From Acidobacteriaceae bacterium (GTDB lineage Bacteria > Acidobacteriota > Terriglobia > Terriglobales > Acidobacteriaceae): DNA of 7,733 nt. Position numbers and translations under genes: made by a program. The notes under the pieces were generated by a model that searched no databases, was not told where the DNA came from, and was given only the letters and a program-made list of their open reading frames with translations. The stretch spans positions 1 through 7,733 of the forward strand of contig JASIJX010000458.1 of NCBI GenBank assembly GCA_030049955.1, given 5' to 3'. Below are positions 6,594 through 7,733 of the stretch, piece after piece; positions within the stretch are counted from its first letter, which is position 1; the number at the start of each line of letters is the position of its first letter.

Positions 6594-6597
6594 GAGG
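6594..6597 (+). promoter_or_regulatory. Ribosome binding site supporting a TTG start for the hydratase
   Basis: GAGG lies seven bases before TTG 6605. It is the only Shine-Dalgarno-like match at proper distance from a start that gives a hydratase of normal length. A second TTG at 6611 would have a 13-base spacer. Confidence 0.5.
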
Positions 6598-6604
6598 TAC
6601 GGGA

Positions 6605-7384
6605 TTGAATTTGAAAACCATTACGGTTGCTGACCGCGGTGCGGTTCGCACGATCACGCTGCACCGGCCAGAGCGGCGCAATGCGATGACGCCGGAGATG
6701 CAGATGGAGCTGATCGCCGCGCTCGAAGATACGGCAAGCAGTGCTGCGCGCGTGCTGGTGCTCACCGGAGCTGAGAATGCTTTCTGCTCGGGGCTCGATA
6801 TTTCTGTACTCCAATCGATGCAGGACAAATCGGCGCTCGAGTACCGCGCGGATGCGGAGCGGATTGCGCGGCTGTTCCTTGCGCTTTACGAGTTGCCGAT
6901 TCCGACGATCGCGGCGGTGCACGGGCCGGCGATTGCCGGCGGCGCGGGACTGGCGATCATCTGCGACTTTACGCTGGCTACGCCGGAGGCGAAGTTCGGA
7001 TTCACTGAGGTGCGGATCGGGTTTGTGCCGGCGCTGGTTTCGGCCTTTCTGGCGCTGCAGATTGGCGGCAAGCATTGCCGTGATTTGCTGCTTACCGGGC
7101 GTATCGTCGGCGCGGAAGAGGCGCATCGCATGGGCCTGGTGAATGAGATTGTTCCGCATGAGCAGCTTGCGGCGCGCATGCAATCGCTCGCCGACGCGCT
7201 GCTTGCCAACAGCCCGCAGTCCATCATTGCAACCAAGCGGCTGCTCGTAACGCAGCAGAGGCCGTGGCTCGACGCGGCGATTGAGGCTGCGCTTGACGCT
7301 AACGCACAGTCGCGGGAGACGGCGGATTTTCGCGAGGGTATCGCGGCGTTTCTGGAGAAGCGGAAGGCGGTGTGGAGACAGTGA
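6605..7384 (+). CDS. Enoyl-CoA hydratase/isomerase family protein, LiuC-like (probable methylglutaconyl-CoA hydratase)
   Basis: This crotonase-family protein has 259 residues from TTG 6605. The likely reaction is hydration of 3-methylglutaconyl-CoA to HMG-CoA, the step between the carboxylase and the lyase encoded upstream. The oxyanion-hole segments are CSGLDI (61-66) and the AGGAG region (111-115). Of the two glutamates of rat mitochondrial crotonase, Glu164 is present as Glu135 in FTEVRIGFVPA, but Glu144 is Gly115 in GGAGLAIICD. I recall the same glycine and the SEVRIGL-PAVIS type sequence in bacterial LiuC proteins, which supports the assignment over a generic beta-oxidation hydratase. 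An in-frame ATG at 6512 would add 31 residues encoded partly by a palindromic repeat and unlike the family N-terminus, so TTG 6605 is preferred. The family also holds isomerases and other hydratases, so the substrate rests on context. Confidence 0.85.
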   Translation: MNLKTITVADRGAVRTITLHRPERRNAMTPEMQMELIAALEDTASSAARVLVLTGAENAFCSGLDISVLQSMQDKSALEYRADAERIARLFLALYELPIPTIAAVHGPAIAGGAGLAIICDFTLATPEAKFGFTEVRIGFVPALVSAFLALQIGGKHCRDLLLTGRIVGAEEAHRMGLVNEIVPHEQLAARMQSLADALLANSPQSIIATKRLLVTQQRPWLDAAIEAALDANAQSRETADFREGIAAFLEKRKAVWRQ

Positions 7385-7435
7385 TTAGTCGTCAGTGGTG
7401 CCGCGCACCTCTCGAGTTGACAGGCGGAAAAGCAA

Positions 7436-7513
7436 CCGCAGGTCCTTCGACTCGCGCTGCGGACTCGCTCAGGATGACAAACTTTAGAATTGCGTGATTG
7501 CTCAGGATGACAA
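7436..7513. repeat. Dispersed-type intergenic repeat with duplicated GCTCAGGATGACAA
   Basis: GGTCCTTCGACTCGC at 7441-7455 leads, after a partly self-complementary centre (CCGCAG 7436-7441 with CTGCGG 7457-7462), to GCTCAGGATGACAA at 7467-7480. The same 14 bases return at 7500-7513, and AATTGCG also occurs twice (7488-7494 and 7512-7518), giving a 24-33-base offset duplication. I recall the GTCCTTCGA...GCTCAGGATGACA type as a common intergenic repeat in Acidobacteria and some other phyla. It sits between convergent genes, and its second copy reaches into the end of scoB. No clear T-tailed terminator is visible in the 117-base gap 7385-7501. Confidence 0.65.
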
Positions 7514-7733
7514 TTGCGGATTGAAGCGTACTGGGGCGGCGGTGCGTTGCTCGATCAGTTCGCGCGTTACGCCTTCGGCTAGTCCCACTACCTCGAATCC
7601 ATTGGGCGTGATATCGAGCACGCAGAGGTCGGTAATGATGCGATGCACGACGCCTGCGCCGGTGAGCGGGAGTGTGCATTCGCGCAAGAGCTTTGCGCCG
7701 CCGTCGGGCGTGGTGTGCTCCATGATGACGACG
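7502..7733 (-). CDS. scoB: 3-oxoacid CoA-transferase subunit B, C-terminal fragment
   Basis: The gene runs in from beyond the window end on the minus strand; 76 C-terminal residues are visible, starting VVIMEHTTPDGGAKLL. Succinyl-CoA:3-oxoacid CoA-transferase moves CoA from succinyl-CoA to acetoacetate; the B subunit carries the catalytic glutamate, which lies upstream and is not visible. Typical family C-terminal segments are MEHTTPDG, CTLPLTGAGVVHRIITDLCV and GFEVVGLAEGVT. The related AtoA and PcaJ subunits share these, so butyrate/acetoacetate or 3-oxoadipate transferase cannot be excluded from the fragment alone. Acetoacetate production by both upstream pathways makes ScoB the best choice. 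The final residues (LSS) and the TGA are encoded by the repeat unit at 7500-7513, giving a tail (PVRFNPQLSS) that looks non-conserved. It is convergent with the hydratase gene; a scoA partner would be expected beyond the window. Confidence 0.9.
   Translation of the reverse strand, partial: VVIMEHTTPDGGAKLLRECTLPLTGAGVVHRIITDLCVLDITPNGFEVVGLAEGVTRELIEQRTAAPVRFNPQLSS

Noticed and set aside
6512..6604. ATG 6512 as the start of the hydratase
   Set aside because: It lies inside the double-hairpin repeat, adds 31 residues unlike crotonase N-termini, and has no suitable ribosome site. TTG 6605 gives the usual family length.

Overview
The window is a GC-rich, gene-dense bacterial segment with almost all genes on the + strand. 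It reads as a catabolic island for ketogenic amino acids. An acidobacterial source (Terriglobia/Acidobacteriaceae-like) is my best guess. It rests on the protein flavour and on two intergenic repeat types that I recall from acidobacterial genomes (a GGCTAAAGC / GGCACGACT-GA-AGTCGTGCC double hairpin, and a GTCCTTCGA...GCTCAGGATGACA element). It was not verified by any search.

Layout. (1) Positions 1-2415 are the homogentisate (tyrosine/phenylalanine) branch: the 3' end of homogentisate 1,2-dioxygenase (hmgA), a 287-residue protein of unknown function, and fumarylacetoacetase (fahA). These three overlap by 4 and 10 bases and look translationally coupled. (2) Positions 2441-7384 are a leucine/isovalerate-type branch: a methylcrotonyl-CoA carboxylase-like carboxyltransferase subunit, an acyl-CoA dehydrogenase, an HMG-CoA lyase of a divergent subfamily, and a LiuC-like enoyl-CoA hydratase. 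The carboxyltransferase starts 25 bases after fahA, so both branches may share a transcript. (3) From 7502 to the end, on the - strand, lies the C-terminal part of the B subunit of a succinyl-CoA:3-oxoacid CoA-transferase (scoB), convergent with the rest.

Metabolic logic. FahA releases fumarate and acetoacetate, HMG-CoA lyase releases acetyl-CoA and acetoacetate, and ScoAB converts acetoacetate to acetoacetyl-CoA. The window therefore joins two amino-acid routes at acetoacetate. Steps not visible here are maleylacetoacetate isomerase, the biotin carboxylase/carrier subunit, and a dehydrogenase with the typical isovaleryl-CoA dehydrogenase catalytic signature.

Intergenic DNA. The tyrosine-side genes have no gaps, but each of the four gaps of roughly 100-130 bases from 4169 onward holds repetitive or palindromic DNA: octamer-like tandem units, heptamer tandem units plus a nested dyad, a double-hairpin repeat, and a repeat that supplies the last codons and stop of scoB. 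No RNA gene, CRISPR array, transposase or phage gene was seen. The most interesting gene is the uncharacterised one between hmgA and fahA.
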